Shown here: positions 22,721 through 36,340 of the stretch, in pieces
Numbering within the stretch: the stretch's first letter is position 1
How the letters are laid out: each line of letters opens with the position of its first letter
Made by a program: the position numbers and the translations under genes
Source of the DNA: Gautieria morchelliformis
Taxonomy: Eukaryota > Basidiomycota > Agaricomycetes > Gomphales > Gomphaceae
Assembly (NCBI GenBank): GCA_015179125.1
Contig: WHVA01000311.1
Location: forward strand, 62,001-126,000
Direction: 5' to 3'
Length of the DNA stretch: 64,000 bases
The notes under the pieces: generated by a model
Seen by the model: the letters and a program-made list of their open reading frames with translations, nothing else
What the model was told of the DNA's origin: nothing
The model's database searches: none

Positions 22721-24561
22721 TCAATCGTGCCGCACTCCATCTGGTGTTGCTTCGACAATCAAACCCCCTGCAGCAAATCCTAGGAGTGCAATTACAGATA
22801 CGAAATAGAATACGAAACTACCACCTGTCGACACAACAAGGCAACATCAGTAAGGAAAACTCAATGCGGATTATCGGTAATAGCCTGACCTGCGAGGTTT
22901 TTGTCCACAGATAACGCCAGTAATGAAGTCACTCCCGCGGGCCCCAAGGCTCGCAGGAACGAGGCCGTTGTCTGCGCCAGACCATTCGCAGCGCCGAGAG
23001 CTGAGGGGGATGTGGCAGACGTAAGAAGTATCGTAATACAGCCTTTACATTATGACTCGTTAATGTTCTTCAGACAAGCAATAAGCGGAAGTATACGCAC
23101 TAGAAATCATCATTGCACTTGGAAACATCGTCGCTTGTAATATCAAAATTATCCACACGCCGATACCTACACTTCCGTCCCTCGCCATCCAACTGATGAC
23201 AGGAAACAGCGCGAAGATGATCGCGTACGCCAACATTCCAGCTCGCAACATCTTCTTACTTCCCCAACATGCATGTATGTCTGCGAAATACACAACCTGT
23301 ATTGTTCCGTTGAGAAGACCGAGTATGGCGAGGCATACGCCAATCAGCGACGGTGAAAATCCGAGGCCACCGTACTCAAAGGGTGCCGCAAGATACAAAG
23401 GAAGGACGGCATTAAGTGAGACTTCCAACAGGGAGAATATGGAATAATTGAGAAGAATGACCAGAAATGGCGGCGTGATGAGGGAGCGAAGTGTGGGACG
23501 AGGACCGTTGATCACGGGAGCACTTGTCATGGGAGGAGCGTTGGAGACTGCGGAACTGGCTCGCGACTCGATGAGCTGGTATTCCCCGTATCCATCATGT
23601 ATCGATGGCTCTCTGCGAGCATGTAAGGTCTAACAAATTGTGAGCTTCATGCCGGCGTGACAATAAAGAAATTTGACACCTCTTTAAGAAAGATAAAGGC
23701 GAGAACGAAGGAACTGGCAGAAACTGTAGCGGAGAACAAGCATGGCAGAAGATAGGGATGTCGTTTCCATAGTTTATTATCACCAAAGAGTGCCGGAAGT
23801 CTTTCATATGGGTGAGACAAAGAACCGCCGACAAGAGGTCTTAGTATCGAGATGTTAGCGCATATGTCCAATGTATGCAGCTAACTTACCCAAGAGTCGC
23901 ACCAGCACTCCACACAATCGGCAGCCATGCGATCGTACGTGCAAAGTTTGACGGATTAAGAATTTCAGCCATAGCTCCTCTCAGGACTGCAAAGTTGGCA
24001 TTGAGAACGCCGGCCAAAGCTCTGCTGAGTATGAGCCCCTGAAAAGTACTGGAGAGCCCGAAGCACGTTGCCGATATGGTGAGCCCAGTGACACCCATCA
24101 ACAACACGGGGCGGCGGCCGATTTGATCACTGATACGAGCCCATTGGAGGACAAAAATGGCCTCAGTGAAAAAGAACGTTGTATCCTGACGTAATGCTTG
24201 TGAAGAAAACAAAATGGGCAGCCAGGATGGCATACGATTAGACCTGAATAATATCCCACTTTGCTCATGTCGCCTCCCGTTATCCCGATCTCTTCTATAA
24301 GCTATGCAGAAAAGAGGGTCAATAGGAGAAAAAACCCGACTCTCGGGCAAGGTATACTTGGGGCAGATATGGCTGTATTTGGGTAGAATGAATTGGCTCA
24401 GCAAGAGATAATGCCAACAAGCAAATAATTTGGCGGGTTGGAATTGGTGTTGTGCCCTTGTGTGTTGTGAAAGGACTCGGGGCACGGGGCATTAGATCCG
24501 ACTGCATCAAAGCTTCAGTTTCGGCATCGACCTCTGGTTCGGAAAGCAGCCTAGCAGGCAA
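22721..24561 (-). CDS. MFS transporter, ZIFL/DHA1-like
   Basis: A multi-exon membrane transporter. The first exon (from ATG 24561) is cytosolic and acidic and leads into the first membrane helix (TRQIICLLALSLAEPIH). Later exons carry the MFS signature RISDQIGRRPVLLMG after helix 2, LILSRALAGVLNANFAVLRG (helix 4-5), a WLPIVWSAGATLG helix, a hydrophilic central loop (about 23540-23640), and C-terminal helices. The gene closes through two small exons (about 23002-22892 and 22826-22721) ending VEATPDGVRHD and a TGA at 22721. Splice sites are consistent and no frame break was found. The pattern (EPI, D-Q-I-G-R-R-P, LAGVLN) resembles fungal zinc-induced-facilitator-like transporters; the substrate cannot be read from sequence. 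It faces the CFAP20-family gene tail to tail, 185 bases apart. Confidence 0.8.
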
Positions 24562-26165
24562 AGTATGTCAACAACTCGCGAGGATTTGGTCATGTATCTC
24601 AGGTGATTACATGCTGAGACGCCCAGAAGGCCTGCTAGACGGGAAACGTTGATCTGGCATCATGGTTGCTTCTAAGTACCAGGTGGCCTGAGCTGCAGCG
24701 AGGCCAAGGGTTTGGAGGACCCTAAGGTATGATAGGAGGCGGAACGTGAGTAGAAAGCGGCGGGCTTGATGGGTGAAGAAGGGCGTGATGGGTGAAGAAG
24801 AGCGTGCGCTGGGTCTGTCTTCGGACTCTAAACTTGAACCACAGCGACTCCGACGATGCTTCGTTTCCGCCTTTCTCTACACCTTTCCTTTCTCTATAAC
24901 CTTATTCTGGGGTTGCGGGGCCAATATTCCGGCCCTGTGATGTCCATTTTTCGAACGCCAGTCCCCGCCAAAAGACCTGAAACCGCCCTGATGCAACAAG
25001 GCCATCAAACCCGCGGCGTGGTGTCAGAAGAGCCTCCAGCATGCTGGCCACTCGTGCGTTGTACTCTGTGAGCTAATACGAGCCTTTAAATCGACCCTGA
25101 TAGAAAAATATCGTGATTCTGGCATAATGCATGCAATCTGCTGCATGGTTTTACATCATTTTTGGAGTCTGAGCTCTGAACCCTGTCGTTGCAGAAGTGG
25201 AGCGTGCTACGCTGCAAAAAGAATGATACTCAAATCAAGGCTCATGACTTCCGTTGATGATCCCCCGCTCCCTCGTCAACACCTGTCCCGGTCACGTCAC
25301 ATCGGCGGCACAAGTGCTGCGGTCGGTAATGGACCCTGTCTCGCTCCAGGCATCTCTCTGCTCTCCACACGTTCTCAGACCAACGTCCCCTTCTCGTTAC
25401 ACCATCACTCGTGAACCCGGGCCCTGTACCCCGAGTCTCTGGTGAGATCTCCTCTCAGATCGCAGTCAACCGTCATAGCCCTAATAAAGCCTTATTTTTA
25501 ATGTTTACTCCCATCTCCCTCCGGCAATCAAGGGACAAGAGTGTATCGGGAGATTTTTTCTCCCTGTTTGCTCTAAACGCCAAGTTTCACGCACGTCTGT
25601 CACGATCACGAATTTGCGAGATCTCACCAGCATCAAGGTGGTACGCATGCTTCGCGCAGGGATCCACATGAGATGATATGCAATAATTTTCCAATACTCA
25701 CCGGCTCTCTTGACAATGTGATCCGGCGCGCGAGTTCAAGTCTGATCTTCCCCGATCTTATCTGCAAAATATCAACAGAAGCACCCGATCCAGAGAAGAT
25801 GATGTCTTCTGGCATGCGCTGAGAACATCCTGAAACTCGTTCCTCGCGCCTATGCGACATGTACGTCTTTTCTTTTTCTTATTTCTTTCTCAGGGACACC
25901 CGCCCTCCGAACACAAGGCGCATCTCATTAGTTGCACGAGCTGTACTACATTGATATAGGCAACAACGCCGAATTATTGGATGACAAGATGACATGCATG
26001 CCGGATCGGGGAGGTCTCTTCCACATAGTAATACTTCTGTAACAGGATCTATGAGCGGGTATACGAGGCTGTGTTGGCACTGTTAATCTCTACGCAGCGC
26101 GTGAATGATGAGCTGCGGCGAAGGAGACGACGGTGAATGTTTGAGGGAAGCGTGACGTGTTGGCT
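24562..26165. other. Intergenic, no gene supported
   Basis: Short open stretches here lack domain-like composition, splice logic or repeats. It probably holds the MFS promoter (towards 24562) and the 3' region of the zinc-finger gene. Confidence 0.5.
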
Positions 26166-28573
26166 CTAGTATGCCCCTATGGTGGAGACGAGCGCGTTCA
26201 TACTAGTGTTCATGTTCAGGCTGCCGGATTCCGTTCTCCCCGGTCCCGAAAATCCCTTGAACTATTGAAATTTTTATGTTAACCACAAGTCCCATCCGAT
26301 AACGAAACCAATGTACCTGCATCGCATGAAATGGAAACTGCACACTCTCATCGTCCCCAGAAGGCCGCTTGTCGCACTTGCCGTCGCCCTCGGAATACGA
26401 CGCCGGCGGCGCAGTCGCGCTCCCGAACGAGAATGGCGCTACCCGATCGTTTAGAAACGCCTGTGCCTCGGATGCCTCACGCGCGCCCCCGACGGGGTCC
26501 ACGTTGCGCGAGGGAAGACAGCCATACGAAGACGACGCAGAGGTGGACGTCGTAGACTCTGCCGAGGGCGATGCTGATGCATCACCGCTATAGAAATCAG
26601 GGTCGCGGTCGTCGTTTCTATTATTCGCGGGGTCATGGATATGGTCCTGCTCCGTGGTCGCGTAGCGAAAGTCTACATCCATACCTGGGGGTGTGTCCTC
26701 GGCGCCGAATTGGTCGTCGTCGTCGCCGTCATGGTCATGGTCGCGGTCGTGAAGTACAGAGTCTGGCGAGGACGCGTGGAAGGGAGCCAAAGACTCGAAG
26801 AGCGTTCCGTGTATGCGGAGGTGACGTCGCGCGTTGGAGCGCACCGCGAACGTCTTGGAGCAGGCTGGTACAGGGCATCTGTATGCTATATAAAGTAGAG
26901 GGGAAATGTGAATATTGAAGCGAAATAAGATATGATGACAACAAATAAATGAAACGAATAGAAAACATGAGGAAGTTGTGAATGGTGTAAGACGAACGTT
27001 TGGCCCCGGAATGTGTATTCATGTGCGTGGCTAGGCCGCTGGGGCGGGGAAACTCCTTGTGACATATCCAACATATATGCATTTTTGTTGGACGGAAACG
27101 ACTGCGTTTGTTGATCGAGACAGGGACACTATTCGCCGTCGCGCCTTCTAGAACGAGGGTCACAGAACTAGGAGGGACGTCGACGGCCTCCTCGTACGTG
27201 TCCGAGTCTGCGCCGAGGAGCGAACGTGTGATGGATGATTGCCGCGAGTGAGATGATGGGTATGTGGGATTCGCGCTCGTGCTGGCCTCCTGAGAGGCAG
27301 ACACGACAGGGGTGCCTTCTGCGGGATACATTGTCTCGGTGGGGAGGGGAAGAGTTGTTTCGGGGGATTCAGCATGTTCATCTGCGAAGAGGCTTGTGCC
27401 AGGACCGATGCCTGGAAGGGGGACAGGCATTGACAATGCAGCTGCGCGTGAGATACGTGATATACCGCTGTCATCGGGTACGGTTTCGAAGGACGCGTGC
27501 TGGATTCGATATAGCTCACCATTGTCGTCAAATATTGGGTAATCGAGGTCTTCTTCCTGGTCAGGCTGATCTTGCCAGTCATGCAGAGACGCGTATTCAT
27601 TCGCCAGCGGATCGGCCTCGAGATCATCCGTCACCCACTCTGGGGGCCCAACGTCGAGCTGGAACGTGAACATAAGCGGCTCTTCTTTCGAGCTGGCCTC
27701 GGGATCGGTCGTACGTGCGTAAGTAGAGCCCCGCTTGCGGCGCTTGCGTCTGGTGCCGGAGTCCGCATCATAGGATGCAAAGGGATCGACGCGGAATACG
27801 GACATCATCGATTTCATGGCTTCGGTGGTCGGGGACCCGGGGCGGGTGCGAGAGGTGGAGCATGAGCCTTCGAGGGCGGGGGAATCACAGGTGGGGACTT
27901 GGGAGGAGGAGCTATGGTCAGGGAAAACGGCGGCAGAGGCTAGCTCGAATGGCGGCGGCTCGTCTTCGCCACCAGGGAACTCGAAAATAAATTGGGGGCT
28001 TGGTGGGCTGAATGGTTCATCTTTCACATCCGCCGAAGAGCTGTGTGGAAGGTTGTCAGCTGGGTGGAGCATAAGATGGTTATTCTCTGGATGGTACTGT
28101 TCGTGAGATTGGTAAGGAAGTTCGCTGTCACCCATGAAACCCTGACTAGCGGGATACGGGACAAAATTTGAAGCCTGGAGTCGGGAGTAAAGCGAGGGTG
28201 GTTGGCATGAGGTTGGCGTGTCAAGTTTTACGGGCTGTGCGGGGGGGTGCATGTACGCATGCTGGGAAGACTCGGCATAAGCAGCACCAATGTTGGGGTT
28301 GTTCAGCTCCGAAGACAGCGCGTAATACGGGGAGCTAGGGTCTCCTTGAAAAAACATGTCGCTAGTGTAGTTTACATTAGCGGGAGACCAGTGTTGATTT
28401 GACCTAGCAGGATAGTGAGAGACGGAGGTGTCTGGGAGCCCCGCGGGCTGATCGGGTTGGTGAGGACGGCTCTGACGCGGAGAAAAAGAGGAAAACTGGT
28501 GATGGCCAGCGCCGGGATGATCTTCGTCTGGAAAATTCTCCTCTGAAGGGGGCAAAAAATGAGGAAAGGACAT
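26166..28573 (-). CDS. C2H2 zinc-finger transcription factor
   Basis: From ATG 28573 the first exon encodes about 525 residues of Ser/Pro/acidic disordered sequence with a basic patch (RRKRRKR near 270, a likely nuclear signal), then finger 1 at about residues 501-521 (C-x2-C-x12-H-x3-H). An intron at 26997-26887 (donor GTTCGT) splits the two fingers. The second exon opens with finger 2 (C-x4-C-x12-H-x3-H, PYRCPVPACSKTF), joined by the short linker SGAK. An acidic, His/Asp-rich and Ser-rich tail follows. A probable 55-base intron at 26320-26266 (GTACAT...ATAG) moves the stop from 26203 to 26166. Two adjacent fingers with a large disordered N-terminus are typical of fungal regulators; targets are unknown. 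Confidence 0.82.
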
Positions 28574-29339
28574 CGCAGTTGGCGGCGAGGGCGAAGGTCG
28601 AGTACAGGCCGGGGATTAAGTAGAGATATAGCTGCAATTATGAGCGCTCTCTTCGTTGTATCCGGCGGAAACCCGAGGAAAAGAATGACTGATAGGGTGC
28701 GCAGGGCCGGGGGACGGCTGGGAGCACGCGGCGGAGTAAAATGATTGGAGAACGAGAGACAGAAGAGGCGAAACAAGGCGGTTCTTGGGGTTATGATGGA
28801 TTTTATTTCAGACGGAGCCTGGAGTGGGAGGGTGGGTTGTTGCGGGCGTGTGCGGGTGCGCTGGATACTACGTACTAAAGGGCGATCTCTGCGAAGCGAT
28901 GGTTGAGATTTGATGATCTGGGAACCGGAGAGGCTGAGCTCGCGGAGAGGGTGGGATCTAAAAGCGAGTGATGTACCAGATCGCCATATGAGCGTTTCCC
29001 GTGTTTTAAACGTTCCGGCCTGCTATATAAGCCAGCTCGTACGTGCTTCTGCGACTCGTGGAGTCTGCAGATAATCTGCCGGCATCTTGAACCCATAGCC
29101 GGTGGGGGCTATTAGTTCCGAATCGAGCGTGCTGAACCAACAATACTCACGTTTAGTTGCCTTGGGTTCCAGGGGACACCCTCCCAGAGGCTCGCAGCTG
29201 GATCCACGCATTTTCGCTACGCTCCGGACTCCGAGCGCCTTGTACGGTCACGTCCTTTTCGAGCCTGCGCGTGGTGGGTGCGTGTTGTGTACTCTGTTAT
29301 CATTTTTTATTCGCTGTCCAAGACGCAGTTAGATGCCGC
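28574..29339. other. Promoter side of the zinc-finger gene
   Basis: No coding sequence is supported. The stretch is the 5' flank of the minus-strand zinc-finger gene and the left edge of the tandem duplication. Confidence 0.5.
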
Positions 29340-30299
29340 GGCCCAATTATCTTATTTTAAGTCTCCGATCATCGCGCTCAAGATGATCCATTGTCGCCTA
29401 TTTCATCTTCAAACTCTCGCACTCATCCCCGTGTTTCATCTCTGGCCTTGTATATTGACTCACACGTTGTTTTTGTCCACGTTGGCTCTTTAGCTCGCCT
29501 GTTGGCTGCCAGATACACCAGTATACATCAGTAGCGTAGGAGCTGCGCTGGTGTACTGGCAGGAAACGCGAATCGTGCCATATGGTCTGGTATATGTATG
29601 GTACATGTATGGTACCTCACTGCTTGACTCAGGGGTCCTTGCGTTCTCCCCAGGATCCACCCCCCTGGCATGCAAATTTCGGGTGAGCCCCACGACCCCC
29701 TCATTGACGCCATACCGGCTTCTGATACGTCGATACCCGTACGTGACAAGGCTTGTCAAATTGCATCGTGGCACTGATGAATTCACAATGATAGAGTCAC
29801 CGATTATCCCACGGATTCCTTTGTGGCGGTTGTCCTACATGAACCACGTTGAACGGCTTCCCCCCGCGGCTCCCACTTGCTTCCAAAGCCCATGGTGGCG
29901 GTTGTGAAGGAACAGGCCGACCCACACGGGAGTCACGATAAAATTTAGCTTCTTGGCCACACGCCTGCACGCAGGCTCCGTGCATCTAGGTTTTGCTTGA
30001 CGACTCAATCAAGAACATCTATGAATGACGGAACTGTAGTGCTCGAGGCCGAACGTACGATTGGCGTCCAGTTCTCACGCGCGTAGACCCTTCTCCCGAT
30101 ACCTTGATTATCTTTGTTCTTGATAGTTCCCTTAAGATCCCTTTTCGAGAGCGTCCTTATCCCCTTACAGACAATAAGTACAATATGTCGTCCTTCCTGT
30201 TCGTATCACCCACGTCATAGCGCTGTTATCTGATCAGATAATAAACTGTCCTTGATTTCGTCTATCATCGGGCTGTGCAGTGCAAGTATCCCGATGGGC

Positions 30300-31395
30300 C
30301 TTGAACCTAGTCACGCTTCGCAATCTAGATCAGGCGCGCACCGTCCTTTTCCACCTCCAACTCAGACTCCCGCAGTTTCCGCCGGCTGCCTCCACCAAAT
30401 CATCCCTGCTAAGCTCCCCAACAGTCAGCTCACCCACCCACTCATTGTGATACGTGTCCCCCGCGGAAAACTCCCCATTCCACTCGATCCCCTCTTGATG
30501 CTGCCGCCAGAAAATGTTCGCACACACTAAAAGCAGCGTATTTCCCTGCCAGGATAAGCCATAAGCCTCAGGACGTCAAACACAGACAAAATAGGATGAA
30601 AAGGAAGAGATAAACCCAATCTGCCGCAGCGTATACTCACGCTCCGCCGTGGCATCCCAGGCGACCAGTGAGCTCACCAGTCCTTCGTGGGAGGAATCGA
30701 AGTGCAGCAAATAGGTCATTATTGCCACGTCGAACACCTCCACCACTCGTGAGCCTTGTCCGCCTGTCCGTACTCGATCAGAGTCCGCATCGAGGGCGTG
30801 GATGCCATGCTGTTGCCCATTCGTCTACATACGTGAGGCGACATTTCATATGTCATATCACAGGACAATCGCTGCGTCTCGACGTAGCTCAGGCGCACCA
30901 CTCTACATTCGCCTCGCGTGAGGTGGGCCATTTGCGTCATGTTATGCTTGAGGCTGACATGGTGTCTTCTGAGGGGTAGTCTGTCATGACCACTGGCAAG
31001 CGTGCGTGCGTTTCCGGACAGCGTTGATGCCAGCAGCGACGGCAGGGCGCGCCCATTATCCAGCTCGACCATTGCGCAGCGTCGTCTGTGGGTCATAGTC
31101 ACCCTCTTAAGTACGATTAAAACTGAAGTAAATTTCAACAACCAGTTCTCTTCGGGAAGTTGGCCTGACTTCCGCCGCTGTGCTGAGTGAGACAAGTACA
31201 ATATAGTCCACTCACCCGTGCAACCAGAAAGCGACAGAAGGCCCCTTTCAATACGCTACGCGATGGCCGGCAAAAAATGACCATCTGCCAGTAACATATT
31301 GGTCTGCATGAGATCAGAGCATCGTCATCACCCCACCCCACCACCCCACTACTCACTTCCCTCCTTCGAGTCGTGGCCAAACCAGCGACTTGCAT
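30300..31395 (-). pseudogene. Unrecognised gene remnant in copy A, leftward
   Basis: Minus-strand open stretches are shared with copy B at protein level. One encodes ANIFWRQHQEGIEWNGEFSAG and ends SLSWRWKRTVRA; a second, before a GTGAGT donor at about 30645, encodes SSLVAWDATAE. A third further upstream reads MTHRRRC.MVELD.GRALPSLLAS in both copies. Conserved reading across two diverged copies suggests former coding function, but copy A and copy B disagree in frame at several points. I do not recognise the family. Direction of transcription would be leftward. Confidence 0.35.
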
Positions 31396-32584
31396 CCATC
31401 AATATAAAGGCTTAGATGCATACATACTCTTGGGCGGAAGGCGTACACCATACGTCACCGCGCCGCAGCATCGACGGCAGAGCGCACCCAGCTCCACCAT
31501 TGAGCAGCGTTGTTTGAAGATCATCATCACCCTCTTAATTATATTCCACTCACCCGTGCGACCAGAACTTCGACAGAAGGTCCCTCAATACGCTCCGCGA
31601 TGGCCGGCGAAAAAAGGTGGCTGCCAATAACACACTGCATGATATCAGAACATCGTCTTCACCCCGCCCCACCACCCCATGACTCGCCTACCCTCCTTCG
31701 TGGCCCCCAAATCAGTGACTTGCATCCGAGTCCATCAATATTTCAATGCCAAGGTCTAGATGCATACTCTAGGGCGATCGCGATTCAGAAGGTGTACGCC
31801 ATCATACGTTACCGCCCCCGAATCAGGCGCCGCAGCACCGCTAAGAAGCTCAAGCCCCCAAGCGCCTACTTGCAAGCTGCGTACATCGGCGTCGTCAGTG
31901 ATGATGCCATAGGTGGCGGGGCACAAACATACAAGGACCGACGTCGCACTTTCAATCTAAACCCCGTCGCGATGCACATTGCATCAGTGTGGTGATGTGT
32001 GCGTGCCGGCCCGCTCAGTTTTTCAGTATGAGCCTTGGTCCGGGAATTGGCGTAGAGCCGGCAGTTTCGTCACGGTCGAGCTCTGGACTCCGCCGAGGGT
32101 CGCAGCTGTCTCTCACCACTAGCCAGCAGGGTTAGTCCTCGACACTGCTCGGTGTGCATTGAGATCATTGATGGTCAGGCGCCTATGACCATGCCAAATT
32201 TGACGTGGAATCTGGAATTTTAGGAACTTTTTTGGAACTTTCTTCAACTTGGGTATCAATCCTAGGCATGGCCATCGTCATCAGGCATGCTCTGCCTGCT
32301 AGTGGTGTAAAGCCTGAGTCGGAAGGCATCCCCTACAGTACTAGGGCTCAAAATGGAGTGGCTTTCACAATGCACCACGTGGATCCTTAAAGCCTGTCAA
32401 CACGTCTCAGTCCAGCCGAGTCGTCTTTCGCATATTACTGTCCTCAAGCGATATCCGCGCAATTCACAACCCCACAGCCACTTCCCGAACCACACAGCCG
32501 CACCCTCTTCCCGAACCACCCTCTTCCCTTCCCTCTGGCAACCTTCACTTCCAACCCTCGATTTCAACCAGGCTTCTCACCTGA

Positions 32585-33740
32585 TGCATAGTCTCGAAGC
32601 CCACGACAACGAATTCATTCGTTCCGTGCTCCATTGCGCTTCTCGCGTGTCCTGCTTCGGCTATGTTTGCGCCCACGGTATAAGGTTAACGTGTAGTGTT
32701 CGTCTGTTTGTGTTTGCTTTCTGCAGCGACGGGCCGCCGGCGCTATCCGGCCACCTGCCTCAGCCTCCCGAGTGCGAGTCGCGTTTGAGATCGAGGTGGG
32801 ACGGGAGATGCAGCACAAGTGGGGTTGTGAAGAAACGATGTTGTGTGCTGTGTGGGTGCCACGTACGGGGACGCGCAGTCACTATGCAGTGAGTGACTTT
32901 TATCACAGTACATTTCTTATCTTATTCAGAGTGGTCCCTCAGGAATCGGACTGGAGCTGAAGACAGATGATGTTGCCTTGAATTATACTGAGGTTTTGCG
33001 CGACTTGTGTGGTCGTGTGACTGGCCTCGGTACATCACACTATTAACCCTTATCTTATCTAGATCTGCACATCAGGAACAGGAACACGGATACAGTTATT
33101 AGGTTGGTATGTATACGGTGGGGTAGCGTGATCGCCAGCTAGCAGCCTGCTGTTGCGAGTATATCTATAGCACCACCCCGGTTTTCTTGGGGTGCAAGGT
33201 GTATTTTTTCCTGTTGGTGGAAGATCCATGGATGGAGCGAATTTATGCAGCTCTAAGGTGTGTTTCTCACATATGTGCGTTCGTATTTGAATGATGGAAT
33301 TCGCAGATGGTGTCTGATCTCGACGATCTGGGGCTAACGGTATTCCTTCGACGTGTCCAAACTCCAACTCGAAGGCAAGATTCGATCGCCGATATAAGGC
33401 ACGTTAGTCCGACATGGTTTTATTAGGACACTGTGTGCTTCAAGCCCGTGCTTGGATCAGCATGTGAACATTCTTCATTACCTTCGGTGGAAGATGTGCG
33501 ATCCAAACCGAATTCAGACTTCTCTGAATGTGAGTTCATCCCCTATCCCACATATGTCATAAAACCATGTGGCGCAGCCATGTGTCCAGATGTTGAGTAC
33601 AAACTACCCGTCGTTCAACTTGAAGGTATACAGGATCGTTCAACGCGGAGATACATAGTGAGGGGTGCCTCGGTAGGGAAGCTTGAGTCTTCTCTCCAGC
33701 ATTATACTTGTAAGCCTAGTTCTCATACCATCCACTGATG
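32585..33740 (+). pseudogene. Unrecognised gene remnant in copy A, rightward
   Basis: A rightward multi-exon pattern is shared with copy B. A block reading RVAFEIEVGREMQHKWGCEETM ends at about 32890 and is followed by an intron-like spacer. Then come GIGLELKTDD (32947), an exon with TRIQLLGW (33085-33115) and a later frame with RSTRRYIVRGASVGKLESSL (33630-33700). Copy B keeps the same order with substitutions. In copy A the first exon has lost its ATG (ATA) relative to B. No known domain was recognised. Confidence 0.3.
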
Positions 33741-34019
33741 CGGCATTTTGATGTGTAATAGCGTTCGAGCGTCCAAAGCTGGGCAGCCTGAGGACTGAAA
33801 TTATGGACCACAGTGTCAGAGTCTCAGTACTGGACGACTTCGGGAGTCCTCCGCATTGTGACGATGGAAGGTCATATGGTCACGCTCACATGCTCACTAT
33901 TGTATCCTTTTTTTTCCTCCGATTTTTGTCTTTTGGGGCGGGTCCTATGTAAGATGAAGCATACTTGAGTTCAGTCAACATAATTTTATTCTTTATGTAT
34001 GAGAGTGTGGGGCGTACGT

Positions 34020-34031
34020 CGTAACGTTACG
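34020..34031. repeat. Palindrome CGTAACGTTACG
   Basis: A perfect 12-base palindrome near the right edge of copy A. Copy B has a diverged form at 38753-38765. Confidence 0.6.
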
Positions 34032-35279
34032 CGCAGCTGAAGGGTCAGTCGCGTTACCGTCGCGATGCCAGAGGCACACCATTTCTTTGATTGACACTCA
34101 TTGCGGTCACCTCGCATGGACAGAAACAGGCAGGGTACAACATCGTGAATATTTACTGCCTACTGTCATTGCTTATGTAATCTAAGCTGTGGCGTGGATT
34201 GTGATACAGTAATGACTTTGTGCCAAACCGCGTGGTATGTTGTTTTGCCTTGGCAATGTCACACGAGTATTCGTCCCAAGTACTTGAGTTGTGCTTGCCA
34301 CCTCCAATTCTGTCCTCTCCTGATAGGTCTGTAAACAACAAAATAAGTAATAAAGTTTATATACTCCGATCCCGGCGATGATCGCGCTCAAGCTTATCCA
34401 TTTTCGCCTATTTCACCTTTAAACTCTCGCATTCGTCTCCGTTTTTCTTTTAATCTCTGGCATCGTATATTGACTGACTGACACGTTTTTGTCCAGGTTG
34501 GCTCTCTTGCTAGCCTGCTGCCAGTGGCTGCCAGATACATCAGTATACATCTGTAGCGCACTTGTTACGCTGGAGTACTTGCAAGAAACGCAACTAATGC
34601 AATATGTTCTCGTTACGTGGATTGGACCTCACTATTCGACTCAGGGGTTCTTGCGTTTCCCCCGGTATCCCCCAGGCTGGCATGCAAATTTCGGGTGAGC
34701 TCCACAGCCCCCTCATTGACACCATACTTGGTTCTGAGATGCCAATACCCAACGTACGTGACAAGACAACTGTGGCACCGAATTCACAATGATAAAGTCA
34801 CTAATTGTCCCACGGACTCATTCTTTGTGGCGAGGTGTCCTAGATAAACGACATTGAACGGCTGCGCCCAGTTAATAGCCATGGTGGCTGTTTGAAGACC
34901 TGGTTTATCCACTCGAGAGCCATGATAAAGTTTGACGGCTGCCTGGCTACACGCCTGCACGCAGGTTCCGCTCCGTGCATCCTGGTTTTGTTTGATGACT
35001 CGATCAATAACACCTTCTACGACAGACGAAACTGCAGTGCTCGAGGCCCGTACGTCGATTGGCGTCCAGTTCTCACTCGCCTCGACTCTTCTCCCGGTAT
35101 CACGACTATTCTTGTTTTGATAGTTGGCTTAAGATCCTTTGAGAATATTGTCCTTACAGACAATGAGTATAGCGGACTCGGACCTTTAATGTTTTCTTCT
35201 TGTTCATATCACCCAATTCCTTCACAACACTGTTGTCTGATACAATATTATTTTCCTTGATTTCGTCTATCTGCATCGG

Positions 35280-36340
35280 GTCATGCAGTGCAAGTATCTA
35301 ATCCCGATGGGCTTTAGGCGTACTTCGGAATCAAGCGCGCACCGTCCTTTTCAATCTCGAACTCAGACTCCCGCCGTTGTCCAACCCCCGCTGCCCTTTC
35401 CCCAAATCGTCCCTTCTCAGCCCCCCCAGAGTCAACTCACCTGGCACCCACCCATTCCAACACATGTGCCCCTCAGGAAATTCCCACTCCACTCGACCCC
35501 CTCCTAGATGTTGCTACCAGAAAATGTTCGCGTACACCCCAAGCCGTGTATTTCCTGCCAAGATTGGTCATAAGTCTCAATACGTAGCAGTCGTCAAACC
35601 CAGGCAATAGGATAAAAAGGAAGAGATAATTCCAATCTGCCGCAGCGTATACTCGCGCTTCGCCGCCGTGGCATCCCAGGCCACCATTAAGCTCATCAGC
35701 TCTTCGTGGGGCAGCAAATAGGTCACTATTTCCACGTCAAACATCTCCACCACTCGTGAGCCTTGTCCGCCTGTCCGCACTCGATCAGAGTCAGCATCGT
35801 GGGTGTGGATGCCATGCTGTTGCCCATTCGTTTACATACGTGAGGCGACATTTCATATGTCATATCAATGGTTGACATGTTCCCTCGCCTCCCAGCACCG
35901 ACTCACAGGCAGGACAATCGCTGCGTCTCGACGTAGCAGAGGCACCATTCTACATCCTCCTTGCGTGAGGTGGACCATTTGCATCACGTTATGCACGCTT
36001 GAGGCTCACCATTGTATCTTCTGAGTAGTCTGTCGTGACCACTGGCAAGCGTGCGTTTCCGGACAGCATTGATGCCAGCAGCGACGGCAGGGCGCGCCCA
36101 GCATCCAGTTCGACCATTACGCAGCGTCGTCTGTGGGTCATAGTCACCCTCTTAATTACGATTGAAACTGAAGTAAATTTCAACAACCAGTTCTCTTCGC
36201 GAAGTTGGCCGCCCCGACCGAGTTCTCCACCGCTGTGCTGAGTGAGACAAGTGCAATATAGTCCACTCACCCGTGCGACCAGAAAGCGACAGAAGGCCCC
36301 TTTCAATACGCTCCGCCATGGCCGGCAAAAAATGACCATC
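35280..36340 (-). pseudogene. Unrecognised gene remnant in copy B, leftward
   Basis: This is the counterpart of 30300-31395. The stretch 35780-35577 encodes GGQGSRVVEMFDVEIVTYLLP followed by LMVAWDATAAKREYTLRQIG. The block at 35530-35340 encodes a diverged NIFW...EWEFPEGHMCWNGW...SRLKRTVRA, but has an in-frame stop after NIFW. Both copies seem decayed in different places. The protein family is not recognised. Confidence 0.35.

Larger units (their letters stand above)
29340..34350. repeat. Tandem unit copy A (about 5.0 kb)
   Basis: This unit and 34360-39165 align along their length in the same orientation. Anchors include ATCGCGCTCAAG at 29371 and 34381, the NIFW-coding block at 30340 and 35340, CTCACCCGTGC at 31214 and 36266, CACGTTAGTCCGACATGG at 33400 and 38094, and CGTACGTCGTAACG at 34013 and 38747. 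The offset between copies varies between roughly 4.7 and 5.0 kb, so insertions and deletions separate them. Copy A also carries a second, internal copy of 31010-31390 at about 31460-31760. The order of sub-blocks is kept. Confidence 0.8.
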
